From contig JBFNJI010000024.1 in the NCBI GenBank assembly GCA_040793985.1, positions 268,758-332,757 on the forward strand: 64,000 nt of DNA. Direction: 5' to 3'. Shown here piece after piece: positions 31,953-40,414 of this stretch; positions within the stretch are counted from its first letter, which is position 1, and each line of letters opens with the position of its first letter. This stretch comes from Thiodiazotropha sp040793985 (lineage in GTDB: Bacteria > Pseudomonadota > Gammaproteobacteria > Chromatiales > Chromatiaceae). Both the position numbers and the translations under genes were made by a program. Under the pieces are notes generated by a model, which saw only the letters and a list, made by a program, of their open reading frames with translations, did not search any database and was not told the DNA's origin.

Positions 31953-34438
31953 ACATATTTCACTTTGCCCTTCGCCTGCTGCGCCGGGACTGGCGGGCCG
32001 GAGAGCTGAGGCTGCTCACCTCTGCCCTGGTGATCGCCGTGGCCTCGGTGACTTCGGTTGGCTTCTTTACCGATCGTATCGAACGCGCCATGGCACGTCA
32101 GGCCAGCGAAGTATTGGCCGCCGACCTCAGGATCGAGAGCAATCGACCGCTTCCCGATCCGCTTGTCGAGGAGGCTGAACGGCGTCAGTTGCGCCACGCC
32201 AAGACCCTCAGTTTCCCCAGTGTCGTCCTGCATGGCGAGAAAACCCAGTTGGTCCAGGTCAAGGCGGTCTCATCCGGCTATCCCCTGCGTGGCCAGATGC
32301 GGGTGCGCGACCGGGTCGAGAGTGAGGACCGGGTGGCATTGGACCTACCGGCAACAGGCGAGGTCTGGCTGGAAGAGCGCCTGCTGCCGCTGCTGAACAT
32401 TGCGATCGGCGACAGCCTCAAACTGGGCAAGCGCAGCTTCAAGGTGAGTCGAATCATCAGCTATGAGCCCGACCGTTCGGCCAACCTGTTTCGCCTGGCG
32501 CCGAGGCTGCTGATTCCCATTGGCGACATCGGGGAGACCGGGTTGCTGGGGCCTGCAAGCCGGGTCAGACACTATCTGCTAGTGGCGGGATCTCCTGCTC
32601 AGATGGACGACTACCGGGCGTGGGTTGAAGCACTCGACATTGCTGGAATAGAGATTGATGACATCCGCTCGGCGCGTCCGGAACTGCGCTCCGCACTGGA
32701 CCAGGGCGGGCGTTTTCTGCGCCTCGCCGCGGCAACCGCCATCCTCCTCTGCATGGTAGCGGTGGCTCTCTCCAGCCGCCGTTTCGTCGAAAGGCAGTCG
32801 GACAGCAGCGCTTTGCTGCGTTGCCTCGGTGCCAGTCGCCGCCAGGTGATTCGGATCTTTACATTTAGACTCCTCGGCCTCGGACTGGCCGCCAGCCTCA
32901 TTGGCGTATTGATTGGGCTGGGTGTACAGACCCTGCTGATAAGCCTGATCGGCCACTGGTTCACCAACCAGATCCCACCGCCAACGGCCTGGCCTGTGGT
33001 ATCGGGTCTGATCACCGGCATCCTGGTGCTGATCGGTTTCTCCCTGCCATCGATCATCCGTCTTGGTAAAGTCTCCCCGTTGCGGGTCTTCAGGCGCCAT
33101 CTCGACGCTCCCCCCGTCAGCTACCTCATCTCTGTGGCGACAGCCCTGCTCTCCCTGGGTATCTTGCTGATATGGCAGATCGGTGATGACAAACTCGCCC
33201 TGCGCCTGATCGGCGGACTCCTTGCCGGGCTGGTAATCCTGCTCCTGATCTCGCGACTGCTGGTCTATCTGTTGGCACCATTGCGTAACATCGCCAGCGG
33301 TTCCTGGCGTTACGGATTGGCCAGCCTGTCACGCAATCCCGCCACAACCAGTATTCAGTTGACCGGCTTCGGCCTCGGCTTCACAGTGTTACTGCTGTTG
33401 GCGATTGTCAGGGTCGATCTCCTGGCAAGCTGGCAGAGCACGCTGCCGGAAGAGAGTCCCAACCAGTTCCTTATCAATATCCAGCCCCAGGAGGTGGATG
33501 GGGTAGACGCACTGCTGGCCCAGGGCGGCATCAAAAGCAACGGCCTGTTTCCTATGATCCGCGGTCGTCTCGTCGCTATCGATGGTCAACCGATCAGCCG
33601 CGACAGCTATGACAATCCGAGGGCACAGCGGCTGGCCACCCGGGATTTCAACATCAGCCATGCAGCCCGACCCCAGGTCGACAACAAGATCGTCTCCGGC
33701 AACTGGTGGTCCGAATCACAGCGCCATCAACCCTGGTTCTCGGTGGAACAGGGATTGGCCGAGACCCTGGGCATCCCCCTCGGCGCCGAGCTCGAGTTCG
33801 AGATTGCCGGCAGCCGGATCAAGGGACGGGTCGAGAATCTACGCTCGGTGGAGTGGGACTCATTCAATGTCAACTTCTTCGTCATCGGTACCCCGGGGCT
33901 GCTGGGCACGAGGCCGGCCACCTACATCACCAGTTTCTACCTGCCCAACGAAAAGCGCCGCCTGCTGCATGACCTGATCCAGCGCTTCCCCAGCATCACA
34001 GCGCTGGATGTCACTGCGTTGATGACCCAGGTGCGTGCCATCATGGACCGGGGTGCCCTGGCGGTGGAGTCGGTATTTCTCTTTACCCTCGCCGCGGGAT
34101 TGATCCTGCTCTATGCAGGGATACAGGCGAGTCACGAGTTGAAGGTCCAGGAGACCGCCGTATTGCGCACCCTCGGCGTTAAGCGCACCACCCTGCTGCT
34201 CTCCACGCTGCTGGAGTTCGCCCTGCTCGGTGGATTGGCGGGCCTGATCTCAGCCGCGTTGGCGAGCGCAATCAGCTATTCCCTTGCGCAAACGGTATTC
34301 AATCTACCCTGGGCACTCGACCTGTCGATGTGGTTCTCCGCCATGCTGACCGGTGCCCTCAGTGTCAGTATTGCCGGCACCCTCGCCAGTCGGTCACTGC
34401 TCAATACCCCACCGCTGGTGACCATGCGAAAAGTCTAG
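31949..34438 (+). CDS. ybbP: ABC transporter permease (YbbP-like, FtsX/MacB type)
   Basis: An 829-residue permease with two FtsX-type membrane halves, as in YbbP. There is an N-terminal segment (LRRDWRAGELRLLTSALVIAVASVTSVGFFTDRIERAM) and a large periplasmic domain. The first helix set (FLRLAAATAILLCMVAVALSSRRF, FRLLGLGLAASLIGVLIGLGVQTLL) and central helices (YLISVATALLSLGILLIWQIG, GGLLAGLVILLLISRLLVYLLAP) follow. A second periplasmic region and a closing FtsX unit (LFTLAAGLILLYAGIQAS ... LLEFALLGGLAGLISAALASAISY) complete it. The start is a TTG overlapping the ybbA stop (TTGA). It forms a transporter with YbbA. Confidence 0.93.
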   Translation: MNIFHFALRLLRRDWRAGELRLLTSALVIAVASVTSVGFFTDRIERAMARQASEVLAADLRIESNRPLPDPLVEEAERRQLRHAKTLSFPSVVLHGEKTQLVQVKAVSSGYPLRGQMRVRDRVESEDRVALDLPATGEVWLEERLLPLLNIAIGDSLKLGKRSFKVSRIISYEPDRSANLFRLAPRLLIPIGDIGETGLLGPASRVRHYLLVAGSPAQMDDYRAWVEALDIAGIEIDDIRSARPELRSALDQGGRFLRLAAATAILLCMVAVALSSRRFVERQSDSSALLRCLGASRRQVIRIFTFRLLGLGLAASLIGVLIGLGVQTLLISLIGHWFTNQIPPPTAWPVVSGLITGILVLIGFSLPSIIRLGKVSPLRVFRRHLDAPPVSYLISVATALLSLGILLIWQIGDDKLALRLIGGLLAGLVILLLISRLLVYLLAPLRNIASGSWRYGLASLSRNPATTSIQLTGFGLGFTVLLLLAIVRVDLLASWQSTLPEESPNQFLINIQPQEVDGVDALLAQGGIKSNGLFPMIRGRLVAIDGQPISRDSYDNPRAQRLATRDFNISHAARPQVDNKIVSGNWWSESQRHQPWFSVEQGLAETLGIPLGAELEFEIAGSRIKGRVENLRSVEWDSFNVNFFVIGTPGLLGTRPATYITSFYLPNEKRRLLHDLIQRFPSITALDVTALMTQVRAIMDRGALAVESVFLFTLAAGLILLYAGIQASHELKVQETAVLRTLGVKRTTLLLSTLLEFALLGGLAGLISAALASAISYSLAQTVFNLPWALDLSMWFSAMLTGALSVSIAGTLASRSLLNTPPLVTMRKV

Positions 34439-34543
34439 GCTGCAACCTCGCCACTGTTGCGGACACGTTATGGACTGATTACAGCACCGCTGCAGATCCT
34501 CGACAGCGGCCCGCCGCCTAGCTGAATCACTACTTTATCTACC

Positions 34544-34561
34544 CCTTTATACCCATAAAGG
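34544..34561. repeat. Perfect inverted repeat, 7-bp arms
   Basis: CCTTTAT-ACCC-ATAAAGG, about 105 bp after the ybbP stop, with two further pairs possible outside a small bulge. No T-run directly follows, so it is not a clear terminator for ybbP. Confidence 0.45.
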
Positions 34562-34602
34562 TAGGGTTTCACCCCGGGAAAATATGGGCGTTAATTCCCA
34601 TT

Positions 34603-34622
34603 TATGTGTCATATGACACATA
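34603..34622. promoter_or_regulatory. 20-bp perfect palindrome, probable operator
   Basis: TATGTGTCATATGACACATA is a complete 20-bp palindrome with no mismatch. It contains TGT-N10-ACA spacing, the pattern bound by NifA-type enhancer-binding proteins, and TGTCA/TGACA half-sites like several dimeric regulators. No sigma-54 -24/-12 box was found downstream, so the cognate regulator is unknown. Position suggests control of the multicopper oxidase 387 bp away. Confidence 0.55.
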
Positions 34623-34634
34623 TTTAGAATATTC

Positions 34635-34662
34635 ACCAGGTTTAAAAGGTGGGAAACCTGGT
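34635..34662. repeat. Perfect hairpin, 9-bp stem
   Basis: ACCAGGTTT and AAACCTGGT flank a 10-base loop (AAAAGGTGGG). As RNA it is a stable hairpin and as DNA a possible operator. It lies 12 bp downstream of the 20-bp palindrome. Confidence 0.5.
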
Positions 34663-34791
34663 AACAGGGCTTGTTAAGCGATCGGAAAAATTCCAGTGCC
34701 GCAAGGTTGGTGCGGACTGGATAAACAACAACAAGGATTCTTCGATCGATCATCTCCATCGAGTCCCAGCTTTCAAACAATGGGGAAGCCA

Positions 34792-34877
34792 CTACGCACA
34801 AACTGACAACCTGCCGTTGGTAAGACCCGGCCGGTGTTCAGGGTCATGGGTGAGCCAAAACTTCAGGTTACGCGTAG
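34792..34877 (+). other. Possible folded leader RNA upstream of the multicopper oxidase
   Basis: CTACGC (34792-34797) can pair with GCGTAG (34872-34877), AACCTG (34808-34813) with CAGGTT (34864-34869), and inside them GACCC (34824-34828) with GGGTC (34841-34845). This gives a nested stem with an internal hairpin about 130 bp before the oxidase start. I do not recognise it as a known riboswitch class. A structured 5' untranslated region is plausible but unproven. Confidence 0.35.
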
Positions 34878-35008
34878 GGGCATGCATATGAAATGTATTC
34901 ATAGTTTGGAGACTGGGTTCTTCGTCTAACGGATGCGGCAAATTATGAGTGATTGCATTTAACCCCTTGCATATCGAGCACTTTTAAGAAATCGAAACGG
35001 GGAAAACA

Positions 35009-37642
35009 ATGAATAAGCATAAACTCAAGCGACTGTCCTGCGCGACGGTCCTAGGTGCCTTGACCGCGACGGCCGCACATGCCGAGTACGCACCGGGTGG
35101 TACCTTGGACCCGACAACAATTCCGAAATACGTCACACCACTGGTTATCCCGCCGGTGATGAACAATACCGGTACTGAGGGTGATTACGATATCGGTATG
35201 CGTCAGTTCAAACAGCAGATCCTGCCCGGCGGTATCTGGAACACGCTGAATGGCAGAAACGATTCGTTCCCAGCCACCACTGTATGGAGTTACGGTCCGG
35301 CAACCGATCCCCGCCCAGACTCCCGGGCCCTGGGTGGCGGCCGCAATGTCGCACCGGCGCCCAACTCCCAGTTCAACTACCCCGCCTATACCATCGAGGC
35401 TGTCAAAGACAGCAATATCAGCGTGGATTGGATCAACCAGTTGGTACGGCGTGCCGACCGCTGTCGCGCTGTGGGCGGTAACATCGGCACAGAACGGGCC
35501 AACGACTGTAAGTACATACCCCATCTCCTGCCCTTGGATCAGACCCTGCACTGGGCCAATCCCAAGGCACGCTGCGACAAGGGCGAGCTGCGTACCGACT
35601 GCCATGGCCAGAGCCAAGCGGCCTACAGGGGTCCTGTACCCATCGTCACCCATGTCCACGGTGCCCACACCGGGGCCAGCAGTGACGGCTATACCGAGGG
35701 CTGGTGGTTGCCCAATGCCTCCAATGTAAGCTGTGTGCCCCGTGACGCCAATGGCAATCCCAGCTGGCGTCCCGGTCCGGGTGAATATGTCTGTGAAGGC
35801 ACCATTGCCAACCTGCTGACCGATCGGGATGGAAACCCGGATCAGAATATCGCCAACGGCACAGGGCACTTCGAGTACCTCAACGACCAGCCATCCGCCA
35901 CCCTCTGGTACCACGACCACGCCCTCGGCATGACCCGCCTGAACGTCTATGCGGGACCGGCCGGCTTCTGGTTGGTACGCGATCCCAGTGGTGTCAGCAG
36001 TGAGACTGGCCTGCAACAGGGCAACCTGCCGAATCCCGCCCCGGTCGCAGGGGAAGACCTGGTGGCCACCAACTTCCCTGCCGATCTTGGAGGCTCCCGC
36101 GAGAAGTACCGCGAGATCCCCATCGTGATCCAGGACCGCTCCTTCAACGCGGACGGCTCCCTCTACTATCCCGACAACCGGGCATTCTTCGAAGGTCTGA
36201 ACGTCGAGGGTACGGCCGGCACCCCCAATGCGCAGTTTCCGGGCGAACCTGAGCTGCATATCAATTTCGCCGGTAACAACGCCCAGGACAAGATCTCCGA
36301 CATCGCCCCGATCTGGAATCCGGAGGCCTTCTTCAACACCATGGTGGTCAACGGCACCACCTGGCCCCAGCTGGAGGTGGCGCCCTCGCTCTACCGCTTC
36401 CGCCTGCTGAACGGCACCAATGCCCGCTGGCTCGACCTGTCACTACCGATCATAAATCCCGACACGGAACTGCAGGTGAGCGTGATCAAGGATCACTGGT
36501 ATCGCGAGGTCAACACTCGGAATGGTCGCTACAAAGGCGCCTGGCAGCCCTATCAGGTCCCGGTGGATGAGCTCTATATGTATCAAATCGGTACCGAACA
36601 GGCGATCCTGCCCAAGGTCACCGCGGTAAGGAAAGGCTTTGCCACCCAGTTGAACTACAATTCCCAGGCCTGGGCCTTCGAGCAGCCGCCCTACATGGAG
36701 ATCAACAATCAGCTGATCGTCGGCGAAACCGACCAGTCTTTTGATACCCAGGGTCTGCTGATGGGACCGGCCGAGCGTGCCGACGTCATCGTCGATTTCC
36801 GCGGCCTGCCGGACGGCACCGTGATCCGCATGATCAACAGGGCTCCCGACTCCCCGTTTGGCGGTACCCAGGCCGACGATCCACCGGCCGACCCGGAAAC
36901 CACCGGTCAGGTCATGCAGTTCGTGGTCAACCACGCCCTGATGGGCACCAGCCCGAGCGACGAGGACCGCGCTCCCAGCGGCCGCTTGAGGAATGCGGAT
37001 ACCGCGGCCACCTCGCCCTGGGACCTGATGCTCGGTCCGGTCGAGGGCAATACGCTGCCGCCGGCCAGCCTGACCCGCGAGCTGCTATTGATCGAGGAAG
37101 AGTCACCCATCGTCTGTGCCGTTACGGATTTCGCCGGTAACGTAATCCAACTGATGGGTGAGATCCCGCAAAACGGTGTCTGCCAGACACCGGAGGCAGC
37201 CCCCTTCGGTCCCAAGGCGGCGGTACTGGGTAACCTGGATGCCGCCGGTCACGAGTCGGCGACGCTCTGGTCCGATCCGATCACCACCGATCCGGCACTT
37301 GGCGCCACCGAGCTGTGGAACATGACCAATATCTCCGCCGACGCCCATCCGATCCATGTGCATCTGGTCAAGCACAAGGTGGTCGGACGTACTTCCATCG
37401 GTGGCGGGCCCAGCCAGAAGGTCACCACGCCGAACGGCCTGGAGGCCTGGGAGTATGGCTGGAAGGATACGGTCAACGCCTATCCCGGCGAGGTCACAAC
37501 CATCCAGGCGCAGTTCGATCTGCCTGGCCTCTATGTCTGGCATTGCCATATCGTCGAGCATGAAGACAATGAGATGATGGTACCCTTCTGCGTCGGCGGA
37601 TCCGAAGCGGAAGGTGGTGTCTGTCCGGACAAGCTGTTCTAA
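35009..37642 (+). CDS. Secreted multicopper oxidase, 877 residues
   Basis: A periplasmic or secreted laccase-like enzyme with a Sec signal peptide (MNKHKLKRLSCATVLGALTATAAHAEY). All four copper-binding clusters are visible: HVHGAH (about residue 214), WYHDHALG (about 298), HPIHVH (about 779) and HCHIVEHEDNEMM (about 843, Cys for type-1 copper with axial Met). The order and motifs resemble bilirubin oxidase/CotA proteins. Those are usually about 500-550 residues, so this one carries some 300 extra residues, including a cysteine-containing region at about 150-260. It oxidises a phenol, metal ion or similar donor and reduces O2 to water. A copper context (CusAB downstream) suggests metal handling, but the substrate is not determined. 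A terminator follows. Confidence 0.93.
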   Translation: MNKHKLKRLSCATVLGALTATAAHAEYAPGGTLDPTTIPKYVTPLVIPPVMNNTGTEGDYDIGMRQFKQQILPGGIWNTLNGRNDSFPATTVWSYGPATDPRPDSRALGGGRNVAPAPNSQFNYPAYTIEAVKDSNISVDWINQLVRRADRCRAVGGNIGTERANDCKYIPHLLPLDQTLHWANPKARCDKGELRTDCHGQSQAAYRGPVPIVTHVHGAHTGASSDGYTEGWWLPNASNVSCVPRDANGNPSWRPGPGEYVCEGTIANLLTDRDGNPDQNIANGTGHFEYLNDQPSATLWYHDHALGMTRLNVYAGPAGFWLVRDPSGVSSETGLQQGNLPNPAPVAGEDLVATNFPADLGGSREKYREIPIVIQDRSFNADGSLYYPDNRAFFEGLNVEGTAGTPNAQFPGEPELHINFAGNNAQDKISDIAPIWNPEAFFNTMVVNGTTWPQLEVAPSLYRFRLLNGTNARWLDLSLPIINPDTELQVSVIKDHWYREVNTRNGRYKGAWQPYQVPVDELYMYQIGTEQAILPKVTAVRKGFATQLNYNSQAWAFEQPPYMEINNQLIVGETDQSFDTQGLLMGPAERADVIVDFRGLPDGTVIRMINRAPDSPFGGTQADDPPADPETTGQVMQFVVNHALMGTSPSDEDRAPSGRLRNADTAATSPWDLMLGPVEGNTLPPASLTRELLLIEEESPIVCAVTDFAGNVIQLMGEIPQNGVCQTPEAAPFGPKAAVLGNLDAAGHESATLWSDPITTDPALGATELWNMTNISADAHPIHVHLVKHKVVGRTSIGGGPSQKVTTPNGLEAWEYGWKDTVNAYPGEVTTIQAQFDLPGLYVWHCHIVEHEDNEMMVPFCVGGSEAEGGVCPDKLF

Positions 37643-37667
37643 CAACAACACTAAGCATCAACTGACT

Positions 37668-37693
37668 GGGCCGCCTTGTGCGGCCCTTTTTTT
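37668..37693 (+). terminator. Rho-independent terminator after the multicopper oxidase
   Basis: A perfect 7-bp stem GGGCCGC / GCGGCCC with a CTTGT loop is followed by seven T residues. It lies 26 bp after the oxidase stop codon and shows that the oxidase is transcribed separately from the FKBP gene downstream. Confidence 0.92.
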
Positions 37694-37751
37694 CTTGGAC
37701 AAACGCGATATCCTTTCCCCAAACAGCGTATGAGCGGAGGTCTGGCCCAAC

Positions 37752-38492
37752 ATGCGACACCAAGCAACACTCATCCTCGGTCTTTACCTGATCGTCACCC
37801 CCGTCATCGCGGACGAGAAACCGACCCTGGTCGATGAAGCAGACCGTATCGGCTATGCCATCGGTCATCAGATAGGTAGTGATTTCAGGAAACAGAAAAT
37901 GGATCTGGACAGCGCAGCCATTACCCAGGGAATAGTGGATGGACACCGGGGCAGCCACCCGCTACTGCCACCCAAGGAGATGAACATGCGCCTGGTGGAG
38001 CTGAAGCGCAAGATAACCGATGAGACCAAGGCCAAGGCCCTGGAGCGACTCAACAAACGCCAGGCGAAGATGAAGCATAAGCACCAGCTGGGCAGGGAGT
38101 TCCTCGCAGCCAATGGAAAAAAACCCGGCATCGTCACCACGGAGAGCGGGATGCAGTATCGGATTATCAAGTCCGGTGAGGGTGATCCGCCGAAACTCAC
38201 AGACAGGGTCAGAATCCACTACAAGTCGAGCCGCCTGGACGGCAAGGTGATCAATAGCTCCAATCTGAAGCGTGGACCTGGGGTGTTTCCCGTCACAGGA
38301 ATGATACCCGGGGCAACCGAAGCCATCAGGCTGATGCGGCCCGGTGCGAAGTGGGAACTCTACCTGCCCCCGAAGCTGGCCTACGGCCGCAGGGGCCCCT
38401 ACGCCCACGAGGCGATCATTGCCGAGGTGGAGCTGCTCGAGATTCTTCCCGCGGAAACCGCCCGGACAGATCAATCGCGGTTTAGCGATTAG
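37752..38492 (+). CDS. FKBP-type peptidyl-prolyl isomerase-like protein with altered active site
   Basis: A 246-residue periplasmic protein (signal peptide MRHQATLILGLYLIVTPVIADE). It has the FkpA/Mip layout: an N-terminal helical dimerisation domain (IGYAIGHQIGSDFRKQKMDLD, then a long charged helix) and a C-terminal FKBP domain (about residues 125-235). The core reads IHYKSSRLDGKVINSSN and MIPGATEAIRLM, where functional FKBPs have VHYxGxLxDGTxFDSS and VIxGWTEAL. The catalytic Phe-Asp pair is therefore Ile-Asn, and the pocket-floor Trp is Ala. Prolyl isomerase activity is probably weak or lost, leaving a chaperone-like role. It lies in the copper region, 110 bp after the oxidase. Confidence 0.88.
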   Translation: MRHQATLILGLYLIVTPVIADEKPTLVDEADRIGYAIGHQIGSDFRKQKMDLDSAAITQGIVDGHRGSHPLLPPKEMNMRLVELKRKITDETKAKALERLNKRQAKMKHKHQLGREFLAANGKKPGIVTTESGMQYRIIKSGEGDPPKLTDRVRIHYKSSRLDGKVINSSNLKRGPGVFPVTGMIPGATEAIRLMRPGAKWELYLPPKLAYGRRGPYAHEAIIAEVELLEILPAETARTDQSRFSD

Positions 38493-38740
38493 TCAGCAGA
38501 TGCGCACAATACGACTTGCCTGATCAGTAGTTGCAGAACGTCTGCTCTGCAACAGGGTACCGCACGCTCCATACCCGGCGGCTTGTGCTTATCCTGATCC
38601 TGTCGGCATGGACAATGTCATATCCATAGGTGATTGGCCTGGCACGCATTAGCGGGGAAAAACAGACCATATTCACGTCTCTTCGCGTTCATTTGCGAAC
38701 TTTCCATGCTAACTGATTTCTGGCTTGCTTCCGCAACAGC

Positions 38741-39400
38741 CTATTTTGTGTGCTTGTGTTTCTCATGCTTCACCAGGATCGATTGGAATTCATCGGGGAT
38801 TTTCAACCGGTTGTCGGGAATCGCCTTGTGTACCACCGAGACAAATTTCAGGCTGTCACCAGTCGATGGATTATGACTACTGATAGAGATCTGACGCTCA
38901 TCCGGTGTAGTCGCCGCGCCCCAGTCCAACTTCATCCGTCTGGAGACAAGATACAACCGTGACAGGGATTTGGTCTTGCGCTCGTTCAGGCCGATATCGG
39001 CCCCCGCAACCATACAGTGTTTGGCAATGGTCGAATCCTTATCTATCTCTTCGACCTTGCGACACCGCACACCGGAGACTACAGCCTTCTCCCGCATAGG
39101 CTTTAATTTCGCTATGACATCTTTGGGCCAATAGAACTTACCCATGTGGGTCTGTTTGAAACGCCTGTTTTTTTCATCGACCTCGAACATGAGCATGCGA
39201 CCGGTATCCATCAGTGTGTAGTCCGGACCGGATTTGGCATCGCTATCGATTCTCAACCAGCGGCCGGAGATTGAAACAGTCCTGGTCTCTTTTTGACCTG
39301 CGGAACCGATCTTCTCGAATGTCAGTATCGAATCTGCATATGCAGAACCAATCAGGCAACAACCCAAAGCTATCGAAATACTCTTTGAATAGACAGACAT
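38741..39400 (-). CDS. Secreted hypothetical protein, 219 residues
   Basis: A protein with a signal peptide (SKSISIALGCCLIGSAYADS) and a beta-rich mature part (ILTFEKIGSAGQKETRTVSISGRWLRIDSD ... PDYTLMDTGRMLMFEVDEKNRRFKQTHMGKF). It resembles the general style of periplasmic LolA/DUF4412-type beta-sheet proteins, though no specific family is claimed. Two cysteines lie in CRKVEEIDKDSTIAKHC and could form a disulfide. The C-terminus is histidine/lysine rich (KHEKHKHTK), a plausible metal-binding tail. It lies between the two FKBP genes on the opposite strand and is divergent from the second. Confidence 0.75.
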   Translation of the reverse strand: MSVYSKSISIALGCCLIGSAYADSILTFEKIGSAGQKETRTVSISGRWLRIDSDAKSGPDYTLMDTGRMLMFEVDEKNRRFKQTHMGKFYWPKDVIAKLKPMREKAVVSGVRCRKVEEIDKDSTIAKHCMVAGADIGLNERKTKSLSRLYLVSRRMKLDWGAATTPDERQISISSHNPSTGDSLKFVSVVHKAIPDNRLKIPDEFQSILVKHEKHKHTK

Positions 39401-39620
39401 CTACGTCTCCATCGATCGAACCGTGACACTTGGATAAGTGATTTCATCCGCATCAATACAGCATCCATTTGCATGAATCAATCAGATACTGGCCTGTTTC
39501 CACCCTGCCGGGCGGATATACACAGTTACCTGTAGCTGTATACCCACTACTACCCATACAAGGGATACTCCATGGATAGACAATGGCTAATCACAAACAG
39601 ATACCATGATAATCTGATCG

Positions 39621-40310
39621 ATGAAGATACATGCCCTTTTCATACTGCCAGTCCTGTTCCTCCCCTTCACCGCAGCAGGGGAAGAGACGCCGTCACTGCA
39701 CGATGACACCGCGAAGATAAACTACAGCGTCGGCTATCAGATCGGTAGCGATTTCAAGTTTCAGGATATAGATGTTCGGCCAGAGGCCGTAATTCAGGGT
39801 ATTCGGGATGCACTGAACGAAAACCAGAGCCAGATGTCTGCTGCCGAGATGAAAGAGATGATGGCCCTGCTGGGGAAACGACTGGCAGAGAAAAAAAGAG
39901 AGATCAGAAAAGCGCGCATTGCAGAGCTGCAACAACAGAGCGAGGCCTTCCACGAGGAAAACAAAAACAAACCGGGTATAGTCACAACCGGGAGCGGTCT
40001 GCAGTACAAGGTCATCGAAGAAGGGCGTGGCAGGCATCCGAGCGTAAGCGACAAGGTACTCGTGCACTATCGCGGCAAATTGATAGACGGCACCCTTTTC
40101 GACAGCTCCTTCAACCGCGGCAAGCCCGCGAGCTTTCGCGTAGACAGGGTAATCAAAGGATGGACCGAAGCACTGAAATTGATGAAACAGGGTGATCGTT
40201 GGCAGCTCTTCATACCACCCGAACTTGCTTATGGAGCGAAAGGCATGTCACCAAACATACCGCCCTTCAGTTCTTTGATATTCGATGTGGAGCTCATATC
40301 CATCCAATAG
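39621..40310 (+). CDS. Periplasmic FKBP-type peptidyl-prolyl isomerase (FkpA-like)
   Basis: A 229-residue protein with a signal peptide (MKIHALFILPVLFLPFTAAGEE), an N-terminal helical domain (INYSVGYQIGSDFKFQDIDVRPEAVIQGI) and an intact C-terminal FKBP domain: GSGLQYKVIEEGRGRHPSVSDKVLVHYRGKLIDGTLFDSSFNRGKPASFRVDRVIKGWTEALKLMKQGDRWQLFIPPELAYG. The catalytic FDSS, the Trp in IKGWTEAL and the LAYG loop are all present, unlike the paralogue at 37752-38492. It should help fold periplasmic proteins, here perhaps the neighbouring secreted metal proteins. Confidence 0.93.
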   Translation: MKIHALFILPVLFLPFTAAGEETPSLHDDTAKINYSVGYQIGSDFKFQDIDVRPEAVIQGIRDALNENQSQMSAAEMKEMMALLGKRLAEKKREIRKARIAELQQQSEAFHEENKNKPGIVTTGSGLQYKVIEEGRGRHPSVSDKVLVHYRGKLIDGTLFDSSFNRGKPASFRVDRVIKGWTEALKLMKQGDRWQLFIPPELAYGAKGMSPNIPPFSSLIFDVELISIQ

Positions 40311-40414
40311 ACAATTGAAATGGGTGATAACCACTGTCTGGCGAGTCGATGCGCAACTGACAGACGACATGTATAGAGACAGACAGCGGCATTAGGCCCG
40401 GTGCAGGAAAGACC

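Larger units (their letters stand above)
34439..35008. other. 570-bp non-coding structured region before the multicopper oxidase
   Basis: No reading frame here is convincing on either strand. The region holds, in order, a hairpin (34544-34561), a 20-bp perfect palindrome (34603-34622), a 9-bp stem hairpin (34635-34662) and a larger folded segment (34792-34877), each described separately. It ends with ACGGGGAAAAC before the ATG at 35009. The density of palindromes suggests transcriptional and possibly RNA-level control of the oxidase gene. Confidence 0.6.

Noticed and set aside
34547..34891. Short frames on both strands in the oxidase leader
   Set aside because: They overlap perfect palindromes, lack ribosome sites and have no protein-like composition.
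35051..36259. 402-codon minus-strand frame opposite the multicopper oxidase
   Set aside because: It is glycine/valine-rich shadow sequence. The oxidase frame has all copper motifs and a signal peptide.
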